Of a stretch of 64,000 nt of DNA, positions 15,705 to 24,673 are shown in pieces. Each line of letters starts with the position of its first letter. The first letter of the stretch is position 1. The DNA is from Calditrichia bacterium (lineage in GTDB: Bacteria; Calditrichota; Calditrichia; RBG-13-44-9; J075). The stretch covers positions 62,001-126,000 of the forward strand of contig JANQRS010000047.1 of NCBI GenBank assembly GCA_028284445.1, given 5' to 3'. The notes beneath the pieces were generated by a model. The model was not told the DNA's origin, searched no databases, and saw nothing but the letters and a program-made list of their open reading frames with translations. The translations under genes were made by a program, and so were the position numbers.

Positions 15705-18700
15705 TTTCTTATGATTACCTTTCTCCAACAAGAGAGACCTGCGGATTGGAACGTTATGATATAGACGCCACTGCCTACCTGTTGTCCATCTTCCATACGC
15801 CCGTCCCACTCACGTCGATTGAGACCAGCGTCGAAATTTTCCGCGTACAATTCACGAACTTTATAACCTGTAATATCCATAATGTTTATTGTGGCGAAAC
15901 GCCCGCTGACCAGCTGGAATTCCATACCAAGCGGCAGACCACGTTCGGGCTCAAAGACGTTGAAATCGAGAAACAGGCACTCCTCAGCGAAGACGCGCAC
16001 TTCATTAATCACTGAGATAGAGGCGCTGTTATTTGCGAGCAGTGCCGGGTTCTCATTGCTGGCTCGTCCGGTGGCAGCATTCGTTAATGTGGTTCGTCCG
16101 ACCGGCATATCGGCGGGAACCGTAACGTCAAATTGCAGGGCGATGCTGCCCCCTCCGGCAAGGGTGCCGAGGTTCCAGACCAGGGAGTCCGCATTTTCTG
16201 TCGCCGCAGCGGGTTGGACTGAACCGGAAACCGTGCTCACGAAGTTTGGCAGATTATCGCGAAGAAATACGTTGCGCGCTTCGTTGCCGCTGATATTAGT
16301 GACCGTAACGGTATAAGTGTATCTCTCGCCTGGCTCGACGTAGTAGGTTGTCGCGCCGTTTTCGACACTCATCGAATCGGTATCGACACTCATCGTGACC
16401 TCGATATCCGTCAAGCGGGCCGGATCGACATAGCCTTGTGCCGTGCTGGTGCTACGGTTGTCGAAGAGCCGGGTTGGCCCCTCGTTTTCTGCTTCTACAT
16501 ATGCCTTGTTCACCAGGGGCCAGGGCGTGAAGGGAAATTGATCGTCAACCAGCGCACTGAATATCACCGTGGTGTCGGCAAATGCGCGCAGCGTATCAAA
16601 AGTCCAGGTAATGACGTCGCCGCCGTTGAAGCCGTCACTGGTAACCAGATCCGGCAGCGTATCGCTCAGGACCACATTGATTGCATCAATGGAGTCCTTG
16701 TTTATCACTGTAATTTCGTAGTCGATAACTTCGCCGGCAAAGGCCCAGGCGACGGTGTCGCTGCCACTGATTTGCAATGAATCCGTCATCACAATCTGGC
16801 GCAATGTGAGGTCTGCCCCGAGCTGAGTCGGTGGTACCACCAGGACATCCAGTTGTGAGAAGTTATTGTCGAGGGCGCTAAGCGGCTCTCTTGCGACTCT
16901 TGGAACAACAGCGATATTTTCCAGCGGCGGATCGTCGATGTCGTGTTCACCAATCACCTGAACGGTTAGCATACGCTGAACAGACTCGCCGGGATCAAGG
17001 TCACCCAATGACCATTCGACCAATTCGTCGGTAACCAAAATGGCATCCGGTGCTTCAAGTACCATGACCGACCCGGATGGGCGATCTTGCAGGCCGACAT
17101 TACGAGCCACAGAACTATCCGCTTCATTGGTAACAATGATGGTATAGGTGAAAACCTGGTCTTCCAACACCAGCCAGGTGGTATCGCCGTTTTCGATGCG
17201 ATAATCCAGCGTGACTCGCTGCTTAACGGAAACATCCAGGTCCGGGATGTCGGTCTGATCTATAGCAAAGACCGTCAATGTATCCGTGACCGGCACCGGC
17301 AGATTGTCTGCATCCGCTGCCGCTTCATTATCGAGCGGGAATTGATCGAAAGGAATTGCATCTACGACCGTCGCATCAAAACTCACCGTTTGTGATTCAC
17401 CGGGCGCCATGTCGCCAAATGACCAATCAAGTGGATCTGTCACAGAGACAGAATCCGGAGCGATGTCTGTAAGCGCCACATTGGTCGCTGTGACGGTGCC
17501 GGTATTGGTGACCGTAAGGACATAGGTGTATGTTTCACTTACTTCTGGATACCAGGTGGTATCGCCGTTATCCACAACGAAGGAATCGGTAACTGCGCGC
17601 TGAGTTAGCGTCAGCTCCGGATCGACCGTGCCCGGCGGGTCAATTGCGAATACCGTTAGAATATCCGTAACCGGAATTGGTAGATTCGATGCGTCGACGG
17701 TTGCCTCATTGTCAAGAGGGAATGGATCGAATGGAATTACATCAACAACCGTGGCATCAAAGCTGACTGTGCGTGATTCACCGGGATCCATGTTACCGAA
17801 TGACCAATCCAGCGGGTCAGTCACCGTGACTGAATCCGGTGCAAGATCGTTCAGCGTAACGTCCGTAGCGATGACTGTGCCTTCGTTGCGGACGGTCAGG
17901 ATGTATGTATAGGTTTCGCCTACTTCCGGATACCAGGTGGTGTCGTCATTGGCGACCGTAAATGAATCGGCTTCGGCGCGTTGGCTCAAGGTCAGGACCG
18001 GTTCCGTGGTATCAGGAATTTGAATCGCAAATACCGTTAGTTCCGAGGTGATCGTCCCAACCAACGGTGGATCGAGGTTGGAAGCATCGGCGGATGCCGT
18101 ATTCAGCAACGGAAATTCGTTGAATGGCACATCGTCAACAACCGTTGCTGCAAAGGTCACCGTTTCGGAAGCGCCGGGCGGCATATCACCAAAATCCCAG
18201 GACAAGGCAGTGCCGGCTTCAACGGTGACTGAATCCGGGATAACATCGTCGAGAGTCACATCCTCAGCGGTGATAGAATCGTTGTTGGTAACTGTAAGAA
18301 TGTAAGTATAGGTCTCGCCTTCCAGTGGATACCAGGTGGTATCGCCGTTGTCTACTGTAAATGAATCAGCAACGGCACGTTGCGTAACGTCCAGCTGTGT
18401 AAGCAGAACCGGATCATCCGGTGGATCAATGGCAAAGACGGTTAAGGTATCGGATACCGGCGTGGGGAGATTGTCTGCATCGGCCGTTGCTTCATTGTCG
18501 AGTGCAAATTGATCGAAAGGAATCTCATCTACCACCGTAGCATCGAAACTAACCGTTTGTGATTCGCCGGGACCCATATCGCCAAATGACCAATCAAGCG
18601 GATCTGTGACAATGACTGAATCCGGTGCAACATCAGTAAGTGTCACGTTGGTGGCAGTGACGGTGCCGGTATTGGTGACCGTAAGAACATAGGTGTATGT

Positions 18701-20359
18701 TTCACTTACTTCCGGATACCAGGTGGTATCGCCATTGCTAACGATGAATGAATCGGCTACGGCACGCTGGGTCAGCGTTAGCACCGGGTCCGGAGGCGGC
18801 AGCACCGGAATCGAATCGTTAAATATATTGTCGTCCGGATTGAGATCACATGCGGCAATGAGGCGGGCACCGGTTACGATTTCCGTAATTGAGGGATCAA
18901 TCGTGGCAGAGACTGTCACGGAATAAGTGATAGATTGAAGGTTGCCGGCAGTGACTGAGTCAAATCGCCAGTATGATATGTCGCCAACCGTCGAATCCGG
19001 CGCCGGGATGAAGTTGGCGGGCGTCAGATAATCGGGCAGGGAATCCACCAACGTCACGTTGTATGCCGTATTCGGTCCGCTGTTTATGACTGAAATATCG
19101 TAGGAGAAACTGTCGCCGGCGCGTACACTGGTAACGTCGGCGAGTTTGGTGACTGATAAATCGTAGCTGTTCACCGGGCCATCGTAGAAATAGCTATTGG
19201 TGGCGCTGCCATTCAGACCGTTTTCATTAGCGGCGACATCAACAATGCGATTCGGGTCGCTGCTGCTCACACCATCATCACAAGGCACCGGTGAAGTGTG
19301 GGCCATTACGTAATAATTGTTGGTTACGGCCAGCAGTTCTTCATAAAAGCCGGTTAGGTCGCCGCTAGCGCCAACCCGAAAGAGACCGCCGGTGCCGTCC
19401 GTCAATCGAGTCAGGAATTGTTCATTGACCGGTTCACCGGGAACGGTATTGTCGGCGATGATATGAATGGTAATATTGGCGGCATTGGCTCGCTTCACCA
19501 GTGAATCGGCGCACGCGAGGTTGATGTCGCCTGCCTGGACATTGCCTTCCGGTGTACAGACATCGGTTACCCACTTGTTGTTTCTACCATCTGTAAAAGC
19601 GATGATGCTCCTGCGAAACGACGATTCAGCAGCCAGTTTGGTGATAGCGCTATCCAGCGATTGAATGACCGGGCTGCCGGTTTTGGCAAATGAAGAATCG
19701 ACATCTGCATTCAAAATGGTTGTGTCGCTGGTAAATGGCTGAAAGAGGATGCCCGGGAAGGGATTCGGGGCGTTGAAGCCCAAATAATCGCCGGAAAAGC
19801 GGATAATCCCGGTACGGTCTACCGTGCGCATCCCCTCAATAAACAGGCGCGAACCGTCTTTGGCTGCTTCAAGCGATTCGCCAAAGCTGCTGCTTTCATC
19901 AAGCATCAAGAGGGTGCTGTTGGGGATGATCGGCAGACTGGTTTCCGTAATTTCGATAATGGTTGCAGGAATGTGCTGCGCGAAGAGATCCTGAATCAGC
20001 GGTTGGCTAGGATCTGATTGAAAATATTCCCGTGGTTGCCAAATATCGCGCATCAGTCGGCCATTTGGCGCAACATCATCCGGGCCCAGCCAGGTCGATG
20101 TGTCGGATAAACCGGTGACATGATTGCCGTTATTGTCTGTAACGGTAATAAACGACAAAACGGGATAGGGGAGGGCGGCATCGCGTCCCCGGATAGATAC
20201 GCTATCCGTCGCAACGCGATTGATTCGTATCGATAACGAATCCTGGGCTGCGACATCCACAGCTACCAGGCTGACAATCAGTGCAATCAGCAGTAGACCA
20301 GTCGGCATGGCAATTTGTGGGATGAACGGTTGAAGCTTCTTTCTCATAACCATATCCAT
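15701..20359 (-). CDS. Giant surface protein: VWA domain, eight DUF11 repeats, sorting-type C-terminus
   Basis: The protein has 1552 residues, or four fewer if ATG 20347 is used; no ribosome site decides. A signal peptide or anchor lies at about 15-38. A VWA domain spans about 143-350 with MIDAS motif DESSS near residue 148 and FTDGRNN further on. Eight DUF11 beta-sandwich repeats of about 120-135 residues follow (about 390-1450); repeats 2-5 are the most alike (DTTWYPEVSETYTY, VTNTGTVTATNV). The C-terminal ~85 residues are a FlgD/type IX-like domain (INIMDITGYKVRELY ... SGVYIITF). Such architecture suggests an adhesin. Its stop overlaps the start of the PorV-OmpA-LysM gene, which points to joint assembly at the surface. 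Confidence 0.85.
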   Translation of the reverse strand: MDMVMRKKLQPFIPQIAMPTGLLLIALIVSLVAVDVAAQDSLSIRINRVATDSVSIRGRDAALPYPVLSFITVTDNNGNHVTGLSDTSTWLGPDDVAPNGRLMRDIWQPREYFQSDPSQPLIQDLFAQHIPATIIEITETSLPIIPNSTLLMLDESSSFGESLEAAKDGSRLFIEGMRTVDRTGIIRFSGDYLGFNAPNPFPGILFQPFTSDTTILNADVDSSFAKTGSPVIQSLDSAITKLAAESSFRRSIIAFTDGRNNKWVTDVCTPEGNVQAGDINLACADSLVKRANAANITIHIIADNTVPGEPVNEQFLTRLTDGTGGLFRVGASGDLTGFYEELLAVTNNYYVMAHTSPVPCDDGVSSSDPNRIVDVAANENGLNGSATNSYFYDGPVNSYDLSVTKLADVTSVRAGDSFSYDISVINSGPNTAYNVTLVDSLPDYLTPANFIPAPDSTVGDISYWRFDSVTAGNLQSITYSVTVSATIDPSITEIVTGARLIAACDLNPDDNIFNDSIPVLPPPDPVLTLTQRAVADSFIVSNGDTTWYPEVSETYTYVLTVTNTGTVTATNVTLTDVAPDSVIVTDPLDWSFGDMGPGESQTVSFDATVVDEIPFDQFALDNEATADADNLPTPVSDTLTVFAIDPPDDPVLLTQLDVTQRAVADSFTVDNGDTTWYPLEGETYTYILTVTNNDSITAEDVTLDDVIPDSVTVEAGTALSWDFGDMPPGASETVTFAATVVDDVPFNEFPLLNTASADASNLDPPLVGTITSELTVFAIQIPDTTEPVLTLSQRAEADSFTVANDDTTWYPEVGETYTYILTVRNEGTVIATDVTLNDLAPDSVTVTDPLDWSFGNMDPGESRTVSFDATVVDVIPFDPFPLDNEATVDASNLPIPVTDILTVFAIDPPGTVDPELTLTQRAVTDSFVVDNGDTTWYPEVSETYTYVLTVTNTGTVTATNVALTDIAPDSVSVTDPLDWSFGDMAPGESQTVSFDATVVDAIPFDQFPLDNEAAADADNLPVPVTDTLTVFAIDQTDIPDLDVSVKQRVTLDYRIENGDTTWLVLEDQVFTYTIIVTNEADSSVARNVGLQDRPSGSVMVLEAPDAILVTDELVEWSLGDLDPGESVQRMLTVQVIGEHDIDDPPLENIAVVPRVAREPLSALDNNFSQLDVLVVPPTQLGADLTLRQIVMTDSLQISGSDTVAWAFAGEVIDYEITVINKDSIDAINVVLSDTLPDLVTSDGFNGGDVITWTFDTLRAFADTTVIFSALVDDQFPFTPWPLVNKAYVEAENEGPTRLFDNRSTSTAQGYVDPARLTDIEVTMSVDTDSMSVENGATTYYVEPGERYTYTVTVTNISGNEARNVFLRDNLPNFVSTVSGSVQPAAATENADSLVWNLGTLAGGGSIALQFDVTVPADMPVGRTTLTNAATGRASNENPALLANNSASISVINEVRVFAEECLFLDFNVFEPERGLPLGMEFQLVSGRFATINIMDITGYKVRELYAENFDAGLNRREWDGRMEDGQQVGSGVYIITFQSAGLSCWRKVIIRK
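17240..18790. repeat. Tandem ~385-400 bp repeats encoding DUF11 units 2-5
   Basis: The sequence GGATACCAGGTGGT recurs near 17550, 17930, 18325 and 18712, with long near-identical flanks each time (for example the segments coding for SETYTYVLTVTNTGTVTATN in units 2 and 5). Near-identity at DNA level suggests recent duplication or gene conversion inside the coding region. Confidence 0.8.
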
Positions 20360-20709
20360 GATAAGTGAGTGGAACGACCTTGCGGAATAATCCCGGCAAG
20401 GGCAATCTTTTCATCCATGCGGTATTCGAGATGTCGCATCCAGCGATGTCAATGAGCCTTAAGAATGGCAAAACGAATCTATGTAGTTGGTAACAATACA
20501 ACCTTGTTGATACAAAGTTGGTCGAAGTTTAGAAAAATGTGGAGAGGCAAAAAGGTAAGAAAGGTGAAGCGCTTATTTATTTATCAAAAGAATGAGTGGT
20601 TTGTCATGAATCCCCCACTAAAATCCATGACCAGGGCGGTGGCGCTTACCTCGAAAAGAATAGCGAACTTTTGTAAATAAAACAACAGGTTAGTGCAAGA
20701 GAACATCCG
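20360..20709. other. Intergenic region upstream of the giant surface protein gene
   Basis: No gene supported. A 71-codon plus-strand frame (20465-20680) is very Lys/Arg-rich, has no ribosome site and resembles no protein. The region must hold the promoter of the minus-strand surface-protein operon and the 3' end of the methyltransferase transcript, but no clear element was found. Confidence 0.35.
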
Positions 20710-21549
20710 TCAGCCGGGCGTGCGGCATAGCAACATTGCAAGAGATACTTTGCGGTTTTTTAGGTTTTGGGCCAGATTCATGAATTTCTCCGCACTGCGC
20801 CGGCCCGTTAGCAGGCTCAGGTTAGGGATTGCGCCCGGCTGCTGCTTTGAAAAGCGTTCTGCCACGGCGCTCATGAATGTTGCTCCGGCAGCAGTGTTGT
20901 CGATTTCATGCTCAATAACAAAATTTGCCTCATTTAGCCACTGTTTTACAGCTGACGGGGTTGCCAGGAAGCTACTTGAGGCATCAGTTGCCCAAGGCAC
21001 TGGAAAGTCAATTGCCTGATTGCCGACTGAAAAAATATCGTATATCAGAAATGCTGCACCGGGCTTGAGAACGCGGGCAATTTCGCTGTAGAAAGCCGGT
21101 TTATTTTCGATGTTCATAGCGACGTGGATTGTAAAGGCAGCATCAAAGCTGTCGTCAGTAAAATCGCTCATGTTGGTGACGCTACCACTGCGCAGTTCAA
21201 CCTGCTCTTGTAATCCGACCCATTCACTCAACCGGTTGCCGGCCCGGCAGTAGTCTTCGCTGAGGTCGATACCGGTAACGCGGCAATTAACGGCTGTTGC
21301 AATGCGCCGGGCAGGACCACCGAGACCGCTGCCGGCATCAAGGATATGCATGCCAGATGTCGGCTTCAGCAGCTGGATTAGCTCTTCGGTGGCTTTAACC
21401 CCGCGAACGTGAAATTCATCTACCGCTGCCAGATCATCCAGGGTCAGCGAAGATATCGGCTTCCCAATAGCGGCAAATGCTGCTTGGATCTCTTCGAGCA
21501 GATTTGGAGCGGCATAGTTTGAGCGGATGTTTTCGGAGTTTGAGGGCAT
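20710..21549 (-). CDS. SAM-dependent class I methyltransferase
   Basis: The protein has 279 residues from ATG 21549, which has GGAAGA 5 bases upstream. A longer frame to 21678 runs through a repeat-A hairpin and is rejected. SAM motif I is clear (LDAGSGLGGPARRIA, residues ~70-84), with the acidic residue of motif II in VTGIDLSEDY and a post-I segment SDDSFDAAFTIHVAMNI-like pattern near residue 150. It resembles the UbiE/sterol/tocopherol methyltransferase group, so a small lipid-like or polar acceptor is likely, but the substrate is unknown. It is a single gene, divergent from the orphan parA. Confidence 0.8.
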   Translation of the reverse strand: MPSNSENIRSNYAAPNLLEEIQAAFAAIGKPISSLTLDDLAAVDEFHVRGVKATEELIQLLKPTSGMHILDAGSGLGGPARRIATAVNCRVTGIDLSEDYCRAGNRLSEWVGLQEQVELRSGSVTNMSDFTDDSFDAAFTIHVAMNIENKPAFYSEIARVLKPGAAFLIYDIFSVGNQAIDFPVPWATDASSSFLATPSAVKQWLNEANFVIEHEIDNTAAGATFMSAVAERFSKQQPGAIPNLSLLTGRRSAEKFMNLAQNLKNRKVSLAMLLCRTPG

Positions 21550-21592
21550 AAGGTCTTCCGGAAATAGCATTATAGAACTAAACATAGGGATA

Positions 21593-21662
21593 AATTCCAA
21601 TTTCCAACAGGAAAAATTCCAAAGCGATGCCCTTAATTTGGAATTTTTCCTGTTGGAAATTT
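21593..21662. repeat. Repeat family A, inverted pair (24-bp perfect stem)
   Basis: The arm at 21600-21623 (begins ATTTCCAACAGGAAAAATTC) is the exact reverse complement of 21637-21660; the loop is 13 bases. It lies in the gap between the methyltransferase and the orphan parA. Other copies are at 31081, 35377/35458, 45650 and 45851. Confidence 0.9.
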
Positions 21663-21826
21663 TCTTGTTCGATTCCATTAATTTACAATCCGTAAACTTG
21701 TGATCTGCATGAAATCTTATGCATAAATCATTTATAACTTTTCTGGCAATTTGCTTTTGGTCATTGTTATATTGATCGACGAAACTAGATTATACCGCAC
21801 AAAACGGCTCATTGGTGGACCTTCAT

Positions 21827-22591
21827 ATGAAAACAATTGCGATATCAAATCTGAAAGGCGGCGTTGGCAAGACAACGGTTACGGTTAATCTCGGTGCAGC
21901 CTTGGCTAGAGAGGGCAAGCGAGTTTTGCTGGTTGATCTTGATCCGCAGGCCAACCTCACCGATCACCTGGGAGTTGATTTTCGCCGGGTAACCGGTGTT
22001 GAAAAATTCCTCGATCAGCAAGTTAGTTTTCAGGATGTCTACCTGACCTACAATGACAATATGCATTTCCTTCCGGCAGGCCGGGAATTGGCCAAGCTGG
22101 AAACCGCCCTCTACAATATGTTTCCCACCAAGGCAAAGCGCTATTTTACCATCAAGGATGCCTTTGGCGATGCTGATATACCCTACGACTACGTGCTGCT
22201 GGATTGCCCGCCGTCACTGGGATTTATCACCATCAATGCCCTGGCATTTGCGGAAGAGGTATACGTACCGATTCAATGCCATTATTTGGCGCTGCGCGGT
22301 CTCGGAAAAATTCTGGCTCTGGTAGATATTGTGAAGAAGAAATATAATGAAGGATTGAAAATTGGTGCAGTTATTCCGGTAATGTATGATCGGCGGAATA
22401 AGATCTCCGGTTTTGTCCTCGATAAACTTCATAAGCATTTTGAAGATCGCTTAACGGATGCAAAGATCCGGACTAATGTAGCGTTGGCTGAATCACCGCG
22501 TTTCGGTAAATCCATTTTTGACCATGCACCGGATAGCAATGGCGCCAAAGATTTTAAAGCGCTGGCCGTAGAAATTATCAAGAGAGGTTGA
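21827..22591 (+). CDS. Orphan ParA family ATPase
   Basis: The protein has 254 residues from ATG 21827, with GGTGGA about 8 bases upstream; a TTG at 21812 is an unlikely alternative. The deviant Walker A KGGVGKTT lies at residues 10-17, and LVDLDPQANL and LDCPPSLGFI follow as in ParA/Soj proteins. No ParB lies beside it; the canonical parAB pair is at 47259-48883. ParA homologues without ParB often position cargo such as cellulose synthase, chemoreceptors or carboxysomes, and the cargo here is unknown. It converges on a small acidic protein gene with an 18-base gap. Confidence 0.85.
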   Translation: MKTIAISNLKGGVGKTTVTVNLGAALAREGKRVLLVDLDPQANLTDHLGVDFRRVTGVEKFLDQQVSFQDVYLTYNDNMHFLPAGRELAKLETALYNMFPTKAKRYFTIKDAFGDADIPYDYVLLDCPPSLGFITINALAFAEEVYVPIQCHYLALRGLGKILALVDIVKKKYNEGLKIGAVIPVMYDRRNKISGFVLDKLHKHFEDRLTDAKIRTNVALAESPRFGKSIFDHAPDSNGAKDFKALAVEIIKRG

Positions 22592-22609
22592 ACGGCCGGT
22601 TTCGCTTAA

Positions 22610-22912
22610 TCATAAGTCGCCGAGAAGGCGCTTCAATGTTTCATCTATTTCTGAATCTACTTCAACTTCGATCTCTTCGCGGGTCCCGTCTAGAAAATAT
22701 ATCTCAATGACTCGGCTTTCCATTTTCCAGGAATCCGATCCATAGTCGACATCATCAAACTCATCATACATGCTATAGTCTACTTCATCAAAATCTTCAT
22801 ATACCATGTAGTCCACGTGATCAGCTTCCAGCTCGAGAATTTCACAAACCTCGTTGAATATAGGATCTGCCTTGCTGACAGTTTTGTGGTTCAGGCGATC
22901 AGGAAATTCCAT
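22610..22912 (-). CDS. Small highly acidic protein, unknown
   Basis: The protein has 100 residues from ATG 22912, with a strong AGGAGG 4 bases upstream, so it is very likely real. The middle (about 34-58) carries a repeated pattern (VDYMVYEDFDEVDY, then YDEFDDVDYG) rich in Asp, Glu and Tyr. The C-terminus (about 65-100) looks like a beta-strand followed by a helix (VIEIYFLDGTREEIEVEV). No family recognised. It converges on the orphan parA, which could be a coincidence or a small partner. Confidence 0.65.
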   Translation of the reverse strand: MEFPDRLNHKTVSKADPIFNEVCEILELEADHVDYMVYEDFDEVDYSMYDEFDDVDYGSDSWKMESRVIEIYFLDGTREEIEVEVDSEIDETLKRLLGDL

Positions 22913-23389
22913 CAATTCCTCCTGTTGTGTTAATCCCTGTTCTTATCTTCCCTTAAAAAACAACGCTACAAACCAGTCATACGTCGATGCGTTTTCGCGT
23001 AGAAAGAACATCGCTGTTTTGGGGGCATATTATAAGAAAAAAAACGCAAAATCATAGCAAAAAAATGGAAAAATGCAAATTTCCATTTTGTAGCGATACA
23101 GCAATGTTTCCCGGGCGATTTTCGCAATTTTTAACTATCTTCACGATATTCGGTTCACTCGCTCCGAAAAAAAGTGCTAACTGCTTAAATTTCAAATGTG
23201 TTGATCAGGTAAGTTGAATTCAGATCTTGACCGGATTCTACAAAATACTGCAGGGATAGTCAATATTATTCTTAATCTTTGGAACCATGTTGTTTCGACG
23301 CCCATATTAATATCTGATAACTTTTTTCTGAAAATAGGAAGTGTATCACTTAAAGCGCAGCAAAACCTCTCTATATAGGAAGGAGTTGT
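22913..23389. other. Intergenic region, 477 bases
   Basis: This A/T-rich region lies between two divergent genes (22912 minus and 23390 plus) and should hold both promoters. Two short frames (67 and 76 codons) have no ribosome site or recognisable content. Nothing else was seen. Confidence 0.35.
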
Positions 23390-24166
23390 ATGAAACTCTC
23401 TGTCATTGCTACTGCTGTCATGTGTTTTCTGGGCCTCTCTCTTGGATTAATGGCTCAGGGCGTAACCATCAAGCCGTATGCCGGATTTTTTAAGCCGCGG
23501 TTTGCAGATGTGAATGCAAAATTGTCCAATGATATCACCGGATTCCGCAATCAACTGGGTGAAGCCCTGGATGATCCCGGTGATTTTGGCGGTAACCTGG
23601 TATGGGGCGGCAGACTACAGTATCAAGTAGGTGAGGGCAGTTTCTTTGGTGTGAATGTGACCTATTACAACGAAACGGTTGAGCTTGACCACCGGGGCGG
23701 AATTGAACAGACAAATACCTTCCTGTTTGAACGAGAAGTTGAGTTGTATGATGTCTTGTTTACCGTCCATCGCTATTTTGACTACAGCTCCTGGCGTCGC
23801 TTCAATAAGTATATTGGTCTCGGCGTGGGCATGGCAATTGCCAATGCCCGGTCACTTTCCAAATCGGACTATACCCAATCATCCGGAGAAACACCACTGC
23901 CCTTAATTCCTTTTGACACCGTTGGTGAATCTTCAGGCAGTAATATTGCCGCAGTTTTTTCGGGCGGCTTTGACTATCGCTTGACGAATTCGCTCTCGTT
24001 CTGGAGCGAGGCTGGCTATCAATACGGTAACATCGGTAACCTTGAAGGGTCACTTACTTTTATTGACGGTAGCACGAATACTGATTACGTGACGCAATCT
24101 TCCTTCGATTTCAGCGGTTTTTATATTCGTGGAGGGTTGGGAATCGGCTTCGCGTTTCTCAATTAA
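23390..24166 (+). CDS. Outer-membrane beta-barrel protein
   Basis: The protein has 258 residues, with AGGAAGGAG 5 bases before the ATG. A signal peptide ends near residue 22 (LGLMAQ). The rest alternates hydrophobic and polar residues with aromatic strand ends (GSFFGVNVTYYNE, NKYIGLGVGMAIA, FYIRGGLGIGFAFLN) and finishes with a hydrophobic, aromatic strand as typical of barrels. It looks like the general OmpW/OmpA-type eight-strand fold; the substrate is unknown. It stands before a small membrane protein gene (78-base gap). Confidence 0.75.
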   Translation: MKLSVIATAVMCFLGLSLGLMAQGVTIKPYAGFFKPRFADVNAKLSNDITGFRNQLGEALDDPGDFGGNLVWGGRLQYQVGEGSFFGVNVTYYNETVELDHRGGIEQTNTFLFEREVELYDVLFTVHRYFDYSSWRRFNKYIGLGVGMAIANARSLSKSDYTQSSGETPLPLIPFDTVGESSGSNIAAVFSGGFDYRLTNSLSFWSEAGYQYGNIGNLEGSLTFIDGSTNTDYVTQSSFDFSGFYIRGGLGIGFAFLN

Positions 24167-24243
24167 ACGCTAAACTTCTGTTTCCCGCATACGACTATTT
24201 GAAACACTAATGTTCACTGTTTTAAGCTGGAGAATCGTAGCCG

Positions 24244-24606
24244 ATGCGGGACCTGTTGCTTAACGATAATGTTGCATATACATTTTTGCTTATTTTTGTG
24301 CTCTTGATGTTCGCGCAAACCTATATTTTGCTGCGTATACGCAATATTCTCAACGCTATTTCTTTAAATTTCGAATCCATCATCTATTTTTGCCGGAAAT
24401 TCGCGCAGACAAGCAACGAAAGCAAGCCGGCGTCAACGATTCCGCGGACCTGTCAGTTCTGCAAGCATCGTTTGGCATATATCAATACCAGTAAGACTCG
24501 CAATGAGGAAGAAGATTTTTATCATGTTTGCGGTCTGAAGAATGTCAATATTACTTTGACAGACTCCTGCGAGAAGTTTGAAAAAGAAGATGATGTGAAG
24601 GCGTGA
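24244..24606 (+). CDS. Small membrane protein with cysteine zinc-ribbon-like motif
   Basis: The protein has 120 residues. One membrane helix (about 11-31) is followed by a short amphipathic segment and a cytosolic part with CQFC (about 77-80), then Cys at YHVCGL and DSCEKF. The four cysteines (CxxC plus two more) could bind a metal. GGAG lies 11 bases before the ATG. No family recognised; function unknown. Confidence 0.65.
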   Translation: MRDLLLNDNVAYTFLLIFVLLMFAQTYILLRIRNILNAISLNFESIIYFCRKFAQTSNESKPASTIPRTCQFCKHRLAYINTSKTRNEEEDFYHVCGLKNVNITLTDSCEKFEKEDDVKA

Positions 24607-24622
24607 TTTGCTCAGAGATTTC

Positions 24623-24660
24623 TCCCCCCTCTATGTCCCCCGGGGGACATAGAGGGGGGA
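24623..24660. repeat. Intergenic palindrome family B, copy 2
   Basis: This is a perfect 38-base palindrome with arms TCCCCCCTCTATGTCCCCC and its complement and no loop. It sits between the convergent zinc-ribbon and asparaginase genes and could end both transcripts. Confidence 0.85.
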
Positions 24661-24673
24661 TGACTACTGACAT

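Noticed and set aside
20465..20680. 71-codon Lys/Arg-rich frame
   Set aside because: No ribosome site, low complexity, no neighbour logic.
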